This document shows positions 15,951-24,324 of a stretch of DNA of 64,000 bases, piece after piece. A program made the translations under genes and the position numbers. The stretch is from Segatella hominis. GTDB taxonomy: Bacteria; Bacteroidota; Bacteroidia; Bacteroidales; Bacteroidaceae. Position 1 is the first letter of the stretch. Every line of letters starts with the position of its first letter. The notes beneath the pieces are model-generated. The model had not been told where the DNA came from, searched no databases, and saw only the letters and a program-made list of their open reading frames with translations. The stretch covers positions 3,289,001 through 3,353,000 of the forward strand of contig NZ_CP137559.1 of NCBI RefSeq assembly GCF_019249725.2. Reading direction: 5' to 3'.

Positions 15951-18305
15951 ATGATGAACTACAAGAAATTGGCTCTTACCGTTGCGGCAGGAGCAATGGC
16001 AACTACAATGATGGCGCAATCTGCACCAAAACTGAATGCCAACAACATCGACGAAGTAATCAAGGCGATGACCTTGGAAGAAAAAGCCCAGATGCTGGTA
16101 GGCGGTGGTAACGATGGATTCGTGGGCAGTGGCGCTATGCTCGGACATCAGAAGAAGTTCGTGCCGGGTGCTGCGGGTACTACTGTAGCCATCCCTCGTC
16201 TCGGCATTCCTACTACCGTACAGTGTGATGGTCCTGCCGGAGTTCATATCGATGCTCATCGCGAAGGTGACAGCCGTAGCTATTTTGCTACCGGTTTCCC
16301 TATCGGAACCTGTCTGGCTTCTACCTGGAACACCGACCTGGTGCGCAAGGTGGGTGAGGCAATCGGTAACGAAACCCTGGAGTATGGCTGTGATGTTGTG
16401 CTCGGACCGGGTATGAACCTGCATCGCAATCCGCTCTGTGGCCGTAACTTTGAGTATTATTCTGAAGACCCAATCGTAACAGGTCTTATCGGAACCGCCT
16501 TTGTACAGGGTGTGCAGAGTCAGGGCGTGGGTGTAAGTGCCAAGCACTTTGCCGTGAACTCTCAGGAAACTGACCGTACCAAGGTGGATGAGCGATTGAG
16601 TCAGCGTGCTCTCCGTGAGCTGTATCTGAAAGGTTTCGAGATGATGGTTCGCAAGAGCAATCCTTGGACTATCATGTCTGCCTATAATAAGATTAACGGT
16701 GTTTATGCCCAGGGCAACAAGGACCTCCTTACCGATATTCTCCGCAACGACTGGGGATATAAGGGAATCGTGGAGACTGACTGGATTGGTAAGCGTGCCG
16801 ACCTTCCTCTGGAACAGGAAGTTGAGGCAGGCAACGACCTGATGATGCCGGGTTATCCAGCACAGGTGCAGGATATTGTTGATGCCGTAAAGAATGGCAA
16901 GCTGGATATCAAGGATGTGGACCGCAATGTTCGCCGTATGCTCGAATATATCGTGAAGACTCCTCGATTCAAGGGATATAAATATAGTGGTGAGCCAGAC
17001 TTGAAGGCTCATGCAGCCATCACCCGTCAGAGTTCTACCGAGGGTATGGTGCTCCTGAAGAATGATGCCGCTCTTCCTATCCAGGGCTTGAAGACCGTGG
17101 CACTCTTCGGTGTCAACTCTTACGACTTCATGTCGGGTGGTCTTGGTAGTGGAGCCGTTAATGTAGGCTATTCTGTGGATATGGTTACCGGTTTGAAGAA
17201 CATCGGTGTGGCAACTACTCCTCAGCTTACGGAAATCTATCAGAATTATGTGAAGTATGCCAAGGCTAAGTTGAAGGCAGACAAGAATCCGATGATGTGG
17301 TTCCTGGATCAGGGTCAGCCTAAGCTCGATGAAATCGAGATTACTGAGCGCTGTGTAGCTGGCGAGGAGCCAAAGGCAGACGCTGCCATCATCACCATCG
17401 GTCGTCAGGCAGGTGAGGGAATGGATCGCCAGATCAATGGTGAGTTCAACCTCAGTCAGATAGAGCAGGATATGATTTTCCGTGTATCTGATGCTTTTCA
17501 TGCCAAGGGCAAGAAGGTGATTGTCATCATCAACTCTGGTTCTGTGATGGAGACAGCCAGCTGGAGAGACCGTGTGGATGCTATTCTTGTAGCTTGGCAG
17601 CCAGGTATCGAGGGTGGTAACTCTGTAGCTGATATTCTGACCGGTAAGGTGAATCCATCGGGTAAGTTGACCATGACCTGGCCTATCGCTGCTACCGATC
17701 ATCCATCTACTGCCAACTTCGCCAAGGATTACGATATGTACACCTACAAGAATCTGCTGGATTGGAGCAAGGGTAACATCAAGGGTTACGATTATAGCAA
17801 CCACGAGGAGGATATCTATGTAGGCTACCGCTACTTCGACACCTTCAAGAAGAATGTGGCTTATCCATTCGGTTATGGTTTGAGCTATACTACCTTCGAG
17901 TTTGGCAAGCCATCAGTCAAGGCTAAAGGCAACAATATCGAGGTTAGCGTAACTATCAAGAATACCGGTAAGGTTGCCGGCAAGGAAGTTGCTGAGGTTT
18001 ATGTTACCGCTCCAAAGGGCGCTTACGAGAAGCCAGCCAAGGAGCTCAAGACCTTCGGCAAGACCAAGTTGCTGAATCCAGGTGAGAGCCAGACTTTGAA
18101 GATGACCCTCGAAAAGCGCGATCTTGCCAGCTTCGATGAGGCCAACAGCCAGTGGAAGGTAGATGCAGGTAACTATCTCTTCAAGGTAGGTAGTGATGTA
18201 GAGAACATCAAGGGTACTGCTACATTGAAGGTGGCAGAATATACCGAGAAGACAAGCAATGCCTGCGCTCCTAAGGTTCAGCTGAACTATCTGAAGCAAA
18301 AGTAG
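15951..18305 (+). CDS. bglX: Glycoside hydrolase family 3 beta-glucosidase-type enzyme
   Basis: A secreted or periplasmic retaining glycosidase that would release terminal beta-linked sugars, glucose being the usual case. The 784-residue protein has a signal peptide (about 1-23, ending MMAQ), the GH3 TIM-barrel domain (to about 340) with GIVETDWIG carrying the nucleophile Asp277, the GH3 C-terminal alpha/beta domain (about 360-610) and a fibronectin-III-like domain (about 660-760). KHFAVNSQE is the usual sugar-binding KHF motif. The exact substrate cannot be read. The last nine codons and following DNA reappear at 27013, marking the duplication described in the findings. Confidence 0.9.
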   Translation: MMNYKKLALTVAAGAMATTMMAQSAPKLNANNIDEVIKAMTLEEKAQMLVGGGNDGFVGSGAMLGHQKKFVPGAAGTTVAIPRLGIPTTVQCDGPAGVHIDAHREGDSRSYFATGFPIGTCLASTWNTDLVRKVGEAIGNETLEYGCDVVLGPGMNLHRNPLCGRNFEYYSEDPIVTGLIGTAFVQGVQSQGVGVSAKHFAVNSQETDRTKVDERLSQRALRELYLKGFEMMVRKSNPWTIMSAYNKINGVYAQGNKDLLTDILRNDWGYKGIVETDWIGKRADLPLEQEVEAGNDLMMPGYPAQVQDIVDAVKNGKLDIKDVDRNVRRMLEYIVKTPRFKGYKYSGEPDLKAHAAITRQSSTEGMVLLKNDAALPIQGLKTVALFGVNSYDFMSGGLGSGAVNVGYSVDMVTGLKNIGVATTPQLTEIYQNYVKYAKAKLKADKNPMMWFLDQGQPKLDEIEITERCVAGEEPKADAAIITIGRQAGEGMDRQINGEFNLSQIEQDMIFRVSDAFHAKGKKVIVIINSGSVMETASWRDRVDAILVAWQPGIEGGNSVADILTGKVNPSGKLTMTWPIAATDHPSTANFAKDYDMYTYKNLLDWSKGNIKGYDYSNHEEDIYVGYRYFDTFKKNVAYPFGYGLSYTTFEFGKPSVKAKGNNIEVSVTIKNTGKVAGKEVAEVYVTAPKGAYEKPAKELKTFGKTKLLNPGESQTLKMTLEKRDLASFDEANSQWKVDAGNYLFKVGSDVENIKGTATLKVAEYTEKTSNACAPKVQLNYLKQK

Positions 18306-18446
18306 TCTATGTAAATAATATTCTAGAAAGAGATAATCTAGAAGAAACTCCCGGAAAATGGGGAAGAAGAGATTGAAAATTTTCCCTTAAGGATATTTTT
18401 CACCACATTTGGTCTGTAAAGTTATTTCTTTATAAATTTCGCGGCA
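18277..18446. repeat. Duplicated segment, left copy: GH3 tail to hipA scrap
   Basis: The end of the GH3 gene, the intergenic DNA and a hipA 3' scrap align with 27011-27181 at about 80% by eye. The stop codons of both genes keep the same spacing to within one base. This is the left border of the segmental duplication. Confidence 0.75.
18387..18446 (-). pseudogene. hipA: 3' remnant of hipA
   Basis: Read on the minus strand, the 20 codons give CREIYKEITLQTKCGEKYP and a stop. The intact HipA at 27122 ends CREIYEEISLQVKSGENIS, so 12 of 19 residues are identical and the stop is in register. Everything upstream in hipA, and hipB, is gone: the DNA passes straight to the terminator of the receptor gene. 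It is a deletion remnant with no expected function. Confidence 0.8.
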
Positions 18447-18470
18447 CCTATTTTCCTATCCTCAAAAGCA

Positions 18471-18506
18471 AAGAACTCCCGTCTCTTTTCTGAGATGGGA
18501 GTTCTT
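18471..18506 (-). terminator. Terminator of TonB-receptor copy 2
   Basis: A stem of about 15 bp with one G-T pair (18471-18485 against 18492-18506). The identical hairpin follows receptor copy 3 at 28697-28732. Confidence 0.7.
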
Positions 18507-21000
18507 GTTTAGAAGGAATACTGGGCGGAAATCATCAGTTCGCGAGGGCGAAGATAATAGCTGTCGGTCAATGTACTGATGCCGCTATAGATGGTTTCCA
18601 TATAGTTCTTCTTGTTGAAAAGGTTTCGAAGCTCTGCTGAAAGGCGGAGCTTTTTCATTCTCCAAACTGCTGAGGCATCGCCAAGGAGGGTGTTTAGGTG
18701 GTTGCCTTCTTGCAGCTCATTGTGATAATGTACGAGCGAGAAGGAGAGGTCCACATGGCTGATGGTAGCGGTGGCAGATACGCTTTGACGCCAATTAAAT
18801 AACGATGACTTCGCCATTTTTTGACGTTTCGAGTTGTAAAAAGAGAATTCTCCCTCATAGCTAAAGGCACACCAGGACGGCGAGAAGTCGATACTAGGCT
18901 TCACAGTATAGTTGTCCGCGGTGTAGCTGATGGCTTTGCCGCTGCTGTATTGCTCACCCTTGCTGTAGTTGTAACTGCCCTCCAGGCGGGTTTTCAGATG
19001 CAGGTCGTAGAAGCCCTTCGATATGTAGAGTGATGCTCCTAGATTGTTGCTCTTGCTGTCCTGCTTATATAATGAGGTATAGTATTTGCCATCCTCGATG
19101 CGTAGGTCGGATGCCGTGTTCATCCAGTTTTTGCTGGCATTGACCGATGCGCTGAAGAAGATTTCCTTGATAGGGCGCTTGTAGTCGTAACTCAACTTGC
19201 CATAAAGAGAGCGAGTTATCGGAATGATGTCGCTCGAAGTGTACCAAGAGCGATAACTTTGACGATATTGCTTCATGGCGTAGTTGGTGGCATTGCCTGT
19301 TCCAGTACTGTATCCTGTGTAGATAGTCAACTCTCTACGGAAATCCAATTTCTTATATAAGTAAAGGTAGGGTGATATGGTAAGTAGAGTTTTCTGTGGA
19401 TAGGTGAAGCGTTCCCAGATGAAATCGGGAGAGAACGACATACGGAACGTCTCGGTCTTGTATTGCCAGTAAGGGGTGAACTTCCCTGTGATGTTAAGAC
19501 TGTTTTGGCCGATTTCATCGTGACTGTTTTCGGTGAATCCGTTGTTTTTTCCGATTTCATCGCTTCTTTTCTGATATTTCGCATAGATGTTGTTGAGGTC
19601 GATACTCATTCTATATTCCTGTGTCCAGTGGAAGCGATTCCTCATCCACTGTAAGGCGTGGGCTGTATGCCAAAGGTTGGTGCGGATGCGATTGCGTTCG
19701 TCGTTAACGTAGAGGTCCGCCACACCATGGTGATAGTCGGCAGTGCTACGCCAAGAGAGTTGACTTTTCTTGAAGACGAAGAGGCGGTAGATACTTGCCG
19801 AGAGGTCGATCTTTGGGATGCGGACACGTTGGGTAAGCGTGTCGTTGATGTTTGACAAACCATCGTTTTGTGCTGCGCTGAGGCTGATGCTCTCATTGCC
19901 ATAATGCTCAGCCTTGTTTACCTTGTTCTCCCATTGCAGATTGAAGGCATCGCTGATCATCGTCTTGTGGTTGTGCTCCGTGGTAACTGTGGGAGCTTCG
20001 CCGCCGAGGTCGTAGATACTCATGTTCTCTCGCTCTTGTCTGGTTACCGTACGAAGATAGTTGGCTTCTATGCGAGTCTCTGCATCGTCCTTATTCTTCT
20101 TGATATGGTTGATGGAGTATTTTTGCGAGGTGTTGAAGCGCAGGCGTTCTTCGTCGATAGGAGCGTCAAGCGATGGTACTGATATCCATGATGGAAGGGA
20201 GGCTGGAGCCAGACGATTGCTGTAAGATGCGAGTTGGTTAAGTGCATAGCCGAGATTTTTGCCTGTTCTGTCGTATTCTGCATCATACATCATCTGTTTC
20301 TTCTTGCCAATTTGCATGATGTTGATGCTTCCGCCTACGTGGGATGGATGCCCTGCGAGCATGTAAGGCTTGAGGGTGGGCATCAGTTTGTCGCGGGCAC
20401 TATCTTTCAGGGCGATGTTCATCGCTACATTATCCGTAAAGGTCTTGTTCTGGAGCGCCTTGATAGGCTGGTCATGCTCGATGACTTCGGCCTTTTTCAC
20501 ATCTTTTGCCTTGATGTTTTCTTCCAGCTGGTTATATTTGCCACCGGTCAGGTCGAGACCTTCCACGGTGAATCTGTTGATGGGTTTGCCATTGTAGTTG
20601 ATACGACCATTCTTTTCTATATCTACGCCTGGCAGCTTTTTTAATACATCCTTCAGACTGTTGTCTCGCTCATTGGCAAAACGGGTGAGATCGAAAGAAA
20701 TAGTATCCCGCCCTGTGATACGGGACCCTTTTACTTGTACTTCCTTCAAGACAAAAGCTGTTGAAGCCATACTGATAATGGTTTCTTTTCCCGATGAAAT
20801 CGATGTTTTTGTCTTTTTATACCCCATAAACGTGGCCTGCAGTTTGTCGTTGGCTTGCTTTTCGGTGATAGGGAGCACGAAGGTTCCGTCCTCCTTTGTT
20901 CTTGTAAACTTCAAGGGCTTTCCATTGCGGAGCAGCGTGATGGAGACGTTGGCTAGACGGTTATGGGTCAATGAATCTTCTACATAACCATGAATCCCTG
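18471..21000. repeat. Long near-identical repeat, copy A
   Basis: This segment matches 28697-31226. The first about 1.5 kb shows no difference that I can find. Scattered substitutions begin near 20030, and clear divergence begins near 20600, in the region coding for the N-terminal domain. The offset is 10,226 bases throughout the identical part. Confidence 0.85.
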
Positions 21001-21112
21001 TAGCAGTGTTGTCGTCATCGAGTAAGATAGGAGTGTTTCTCTTGCTCTGCATCGCCATTGGGATGCAGAACAAGAGAAAGAAAGCGATAAAACTGATAAT
21101 TATTTTCTTCAT
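18509..21112 (-). CDS. TonB-dependent receptor-like outer membrane protein, copy 2
   Basis: An 867-residue outer-membrane protein: signal peptide (about 1-23), an extra linker before the carboxypeptidase-regulatory-like domain (about 38-120), a plug-like region with DVLKKLPGVDIEKNGRI and INRFTVEGLDLTGG, and a barrel ending in Phe. From about residue 115 on it is identical to copy 3 except for four substitutions that I can see, whereas the first about 110 residues differ freely. The start lies three bases after the GLPGLI gene at 21116, so the two are tightly coupled. The substrate is unknown. Confidence 0.85.
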   Translation of the reverse strand: MKKIIISFIAFFLLFCIPMAMQSKRNTPILLDDDNTATGIHGYVEDSLTHNRLANVSITLLRNGKPLKFTRTKEDGTFVLPITEKQANDKLQATFMGYKKTKTSISSGKETIISMASTAFVLKEVQVKGSRITGRDTISFDLTRFANERDNSLKDVLKKLPGVDIEKNGRINYNGKPINRFTVEGLDLTGGKYNQLEENIKAKDVKKAEVIEHDQPIKALQNKTFTDNVAMNIALKDSARDKLMPTLKPYMLAGHPSHVGGSINIMQIGKKKQMMYDAEYDRTGKNLGYALNQLASYSNRLAPASLPSWISVPSLDAPIDEERLRFNTSQKYSINHIKKNKDDAETRIEANYLRTVTRQERENMSIYDLGGEAPTVTTEHNHKTMISDAFNLQWENKVNKAEHYGNESISLSAAQNDGLSNINDTLTQRVRIPKIDLSASIYRLFVFKKSQLSWRSTADYHHGVADLYVNDERNRIRTNLWHTAHALQWMRNRFHWTQEYRMSIDLNNIYAKYQKRSDEIGKNNGFTENSHDEIGQNSLNITGKFTPYWQYKTETFRMSFSPDFIWERFTYPQKTLLTISPYLYLYKKLDFRRELTIYTGYSTGTGNATNYAMKQYRQSYRSWYTSSDIIPITRSLYGKLSYDYKRPIKEIFFSASVNASKNWMNTASDLRIEDGKYYTSLYKQDSKSNNLGASLYISKGFYDLHLKTRLEGSYNYSKGEQYSSGKAISYTADNYTVKPSIDFSPSWCAFSYEGEFSFYNSKRQKMAKSSLFNWRQSVSATATISHVDLSFSLVHYHNELQEGNHLNTLLGDASAVWRMKKLRLSAELRNLFNKKNYMETIYSGISTLTDSYYLRPRELMISAQYSF

Positions 21113-21115
21113 TTA

Positions 21116-21991
21116 TTATTGAAGTTCAATCGGATTGAAGACATTCTTCTTATTCATGAATTTCTTCATGTCAATAGGGTTGCCCTTTTCGTCCTGTATT
21201 TTTATGTTCTTGATGTTTAATGTTTCCAACACCATTCCAGGCGTAAACTTCTCTTTGAATTCTCTGAGGTCTTTTTGGCTAATCTCTTCTCTCTTAGCCT
21301 TGGGGAACGTGATAGGTGTTGGTGCTGTCAACGTACTCATGCCGATGGCTGTGAATGAATATTCTTTGTTTTCATCGTATGCTTTCAGTGTCAAGCCCGG
21401 CAGTCCAATCAGCTTCCAAGGACCTTCTGGCATAGGAATGTCTTCGGCGTACCATGCATACCAAGTTCTTCCCTTGAAGTTGGTCTTGGCTAGTTGGCAA
21501 TGATAACCGATGATGGTTGTTGCGCTGTCGGGGATGAGTTGCCAGTCGGGTGTCTCCACGTTCTCTGTGCATTTGTAATCTGTAGTGCCGACAGATTCCA
21601 ATTGGATGGATTTGCCAGTAGACGGATAGTTCTTGTAGTAGGAGAACGGGAATCTTCCACCTTTAGGTAAATCGGAGAAGTCGAAATTGCCAGTTTTGGC
21701 TTTTTCGTTCATGAGTGAATCCTTTACCTGTTTCGTTCTGTCATAGAAGCTGGTCGCCTTTTCACCAATGTCGAGGCGCATCTCGCTATCCGTGTAGATG
21801 AAGGGTTTGATGGAAGGATTGTTCACCCATTTCCCCTCATAGGTAATGCGATACTTGGCGTTGTCGATGTTCTCGACTTCCTCCTTACTGTTTCCCGAGA
21901 TAGAGCGCACAGTGACTTTTGTGACTTGTGCTTTTGTTGCAGCACTTCCCATAAAGAGCAAGGTTGCTAAAGCTAAGATGATTTTCTTCAT
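21116..21991 (-). CDS. GLPGLI family protein, copy 4 (GLPGLT variant)
   Basis: A 291-residue secreted protein with a signal peptide about 1-22 (ending ATKAQ). The signature reads GLPGLT (196-201), not GLPGLI. The flanking blocks place it in the second subfamily of this window: MRLDIGEKATSFYDRT, TPDWQLIPDSATTIIGYHCQ and FKGRTWYAWYAEDIP. It is coupled to receptor copy 2, with three bases between stop and start, and preceded by a TPR gene. Part of its coding DNA is very close to copy 6 (around IIGYHCQLAKTNFKGRTW), a sign of shared recent ancestry or conversion. Confidence 0.88.
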   Translation of the reverse strand: MKKIILALATLLFMGSAATKAQVTKVTVRSISGNSKEEVENIDNAKYRITYEGKWVNNPSIKPFIYTDSEMRLDIGEKATSFYDRTKQVKDSLMNEKAKTGNFDFSDLPKGGRFPFSYYKNYPSTGKSIQLESVGTTDYKCTENVETPDWQLIPDSATTIIGYHCQLAKTNFKGRTWYAWYAEDIPMPEGPWKLIGLPGLTLKAYDENKEYSFTAIGMSTLTAPTPITFPKAKREEISQKDLREFKEKFTPGMVLETLNIKNIKIQDEKGNPIDMKKFMNKKNVFNPIELQ

Positions 21992-22128
21992 AATTCTGCC
22001 TTTATCTGTTAATCTGCTTGCAAAGTTACACCTTTTGTGACACTCTGCAAAAAAAATGCAGCTATTTATAGCTTTTTAATAGACGCTAAAACTGGCGAAG
22101 AGTAAACTAAAAAGTTATTTGTTTTATT

Positions 22129-23238
22129 TTACATTCCTTTTAGTTGCTCCTTTACTTTCGCTGTAAGTTTAGCTTTTTCCTTTTCATCCTTCAACTTATC
22201 AGCTTTTGCCAAGAACATCTGGAGATAGAGTTTGGCCTGTGGCTTCATCTTGGCTCCGATATACATTTGCGCAGCATTGTAATAGTTGTGAGGATCGTCC
22301 TCGTCATCATATTCGATGCACTGGGCGAAGGCATGACCTGCATTCTCGTATTCCAATTTATAGTAATAAAGCTCAGCAAGTTGCTGGTTTACATATAGTC
22401 CACGACTGCGAGGGTAAGCCACGGTTATAGACCGTTCCAGGTTGATGATGGCGTGTCTTACCAGGGTTTCCTTTTCCACGATGTTCTTAGTCTGTTCGGA
22501 AATCTTCTTGCAAGTCATGCCCAAGTAGAAGAGACTGTTCATATTTGGGTTGTCTTTCTTCATCTCTGCCGCCTTGTTCAGATAGGTATAGGCTTCTCGG
22601 TACTTTTCCAAGTTATAATAGCACAATCCTATGACGAGGTTAGACTCAAAATTGTCGAATCCATCGGCTATAAGCTTCTTGTATCTAGGGATGGCTTGCT
22701 CGTATCTAAGTTGTAAATAGAGCGAATAGGCAAGCTCCTTGTTGATGAGAATATTCGTGGAGTCACGTTTTTCTACATACGACAAGGCGAAAGCTGAAAC
22801 CATTTCTGGCTCCCCATGGTTGTTCCATTGCTGAAGTAGGGTGGCAAATACCTCCCCGTCGTATGGGTATTTGCGATAGATAGTCATGCCATATGATTCT
22901 ACCTTTTTTTTATCGCCAAGATTAAGATAGGAATAGAACATCATGCGCAAGTCTTCATGGTTGAGACTGTCGTTAGGAATGCTATCCATGCAGGCGATGC
23001 ACTTCTTGTTGTCGCCACGAAGACGATAGCAAGAAGCGAGCTTTCTGAGAACATTCAAATCGTGTGGATGCTCATTGATATATTGCTGGTAATAGGGGAT
23101 GGCATGGAACGAGTCATGCTCGTTCATGCAACTGTCGCCCTGCAGTATCAAGCGATGGATGGGAGTTTGTTCTTTCTTGGCTGATATTCCAATGATTCCA
23201 AGGAATACCAAACAGATGATGAATATAAATCTTTTCAT
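22129..23238 (-). CDS. Secreted tetratricopeptide-repeat protein
   Basis: A 369-residue protein with a signal peptide (about 1-20) followed by about eight TPR-like helical pairs covering most of its length, for example FHAIPYYQQYINEHPHDLNV, YEQAIPRYKKLIADGF and YREAYTYLNKAAEMKKDNP. No catalytic domain is visible. TPR arrays act as protein-binding scaffolds. It lies between two GLPGLI genes on the same strand (58 bp after copy 5 and 137 bp before copy 4), so it may be a periplasmic scaffold for the GLPGLI/receptor system. That role is inferred from position only. Confidence 0.8.
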   Translation of the reverse strand: MKRFIFIICLVFLGIIGISAKKEQTPIHRLILQGDSCMNEHDSFHAIPYYQQYINEHPHDLNVLRKLASCYRLRGDNKKCIACMDSIPNDSLNHEDLRMMFYSYLNLGDKKKVESYGMTIYRKYPYDGEVFATLLQQWNNHGEPEMVSAFALSYVEKRDSTNILINKELAYSLYLQLRYEQAIPRYKKLIADGFDNFESNLVIGLCYYNLEKYREAYTYLNKAAEMKKDNPNMNSLFYLGMTCKKISEQTKNIVEKETLVRHAIINLERSITVAYPRSRGLYVNQQLAELYYYKLEYENAGHAFAQCIEYDDEDDPHNYYNAAQMYIGAKMKPQAKLYLQMFLAKADKLKDEKEKAKLTAKVKEQLKGM

Positions 23239-23296
23239 TCTTATGTTGTTCGTTTGTTGTTATGATGTAGAATACGATCAGTTAATCGAGCTGGAG

Positions 23297-24133
23297 TTAC
23301 TCCAGTTCGATAGGGTTGCCCTTGTTGCTTCGGTTTAGAGCCTTGATGGCACCTTCGGGTAATTTCTTAAACGTAAATCCAGTTTTTCTCGCTGTTGCTT
23401 TGAGAGCTTCTGCGCCATCAAATTTATGCTTAGCCTCTCTTAACTCTTTCTGTGTTACTTTCTCTCTTGCCTTTTCCGTGAAAGTTATGCTTTCGGTCCC
23501 ATTCAATGTGCTCATACCGATAGCATTGAATATGTATTGTTTGTTTTGGTCGTAGGCAAGTAGAACAAGACCAGGTAGTCCGGAAATTTTCCAAGGTCCT
23601 TCGCTTATAGGTATGTCTTCTGAGTACCAGGCATACCAGGTTCTGCCTTTGAAGAGTGCTTTTGCCAACAGGCATTTATAGCCAATGATGGTAGTCGTGC
23701 TATCTGGGATAAGCTGCCAGTTTGGTACCTCTAATTGTTCTGTACATTGGTAATAGTTACCAAGGACTTTATCCAGTAAAGTAGTTTGCCCCTTTGATGG
23801 ATAGTTCTTGTAGAATTCCCAATGGATTCTGCCACCTCTAGGAATTTTACTCATGTCATATTGCCCCGTCTTAGCTTGTTCATCCATGATAGAATCGGAT
23901 ATTTGCTTGGTTCTATCATAGAAATGAGTTGTCTTGCTACCGATGTCAAGTCGCATTTCGCTCTCCCAATAGTTGTAGGGAACTGTTGTGGTATCTGGTA
24001 CCATTTTCCCATTGTAGGTGATGCGATAGTTTACCTTGTCAATATTGACCACTTTCTCATTTTTGTTGCCTTTCTGAGCATTCAAGCTGCATACTGTGAG
24101 TATGGCTGCTAATAATAATGTTATTCTTCTCAT
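23297..24133 (-). CDS. GLPGLI family protein, copy 5 (GLPGLV variant)
   Basis: A 278-residue secreted protein. The ATG at 24133 begins a normal signal peptide (MRRITLLLAAILTVCSLNAQ), and the in-frame upstream extension would cross the promoter, so it is rejected. The signature reads GLPGLV. Subfamily-two blocks are present (MRLDIGSKTTHFYDRTKQ, PNWQLIPDSTTTIIGYKC, FKGRTWYAWYSEDIP). CLLAK replaces the usual CQLAK. It has its own promoter and heads a likely run of copy 5, TPR protein, copy 4 and receptor copy 2. Confidence 0.88.
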   Translation of the reverse strand: MRRITLLLAAILTVCSLNAQKGNKNEKVVNIDKVNYRITYNGKMVPDTTTVPYNYWESEMRLDIGSKTTHFYDRTKQISDSIMDEQAKTGQYDMSKIPRGGRIHWEFYKNYPSKGQTTLLDKVLGNYYQCTEQLEVPNWQLIPDSTTTIIGYKCLLAKALFKGRTWYAWYSEDIPISEGPWKISGLPGLVLLAYDQNKQYIFNAIGMSTLNGTESITFTEKAREKVTQKELREAKHKFDGAEALKATARKTGFTFKKLPEGAIKALNRSNKGNPIELE

Positions 24134-24161
24134 AGTCGTTTGATGTTTTGAATTTCGGATG

Positions 24162-24193
24162 CAAAGGTAATACAAATGATAGAGATAGCCAAA
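24162..24193 (-). promoter_or_regulatory. Promoter of GLPGLI copy 5 and the downstream run
   Basis: On the minus strand, TTTG (24193-24190), a 20-bp spacer and TACCTTTG (24169-24162) give an ideal Bacteroidota promoter 28 bases before the start codon. Confidence 0.7.
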
Positions 24194-24324
24194 TCGGAAT
24201 TACATACCAGTGAGTGTAGATGTATTGATAACGAGAGAGTTACGATTAGAAAAAACTTAAAATACAAGCTTTTTGTAATGCTTCGATAAGTTAATGGAGT
24301 ATAGCGAAAAACTTATGGGAGTGC

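Noticed and set aside
15840..17804. A 654-codon open frame antisense to the GH3 gene
   Set aside because: Its residues are Ile/Leu/His/Thr-rich without any family pattern, and the plus strand encodes a complete, well-motivated GH3 enzyme. It is a codon-bias shadow.
22144..23338. Plus-strand frames over the TPR gene
   Set aside because: They lack signal sequences or repeats and lie opposite a clear TPR protein.
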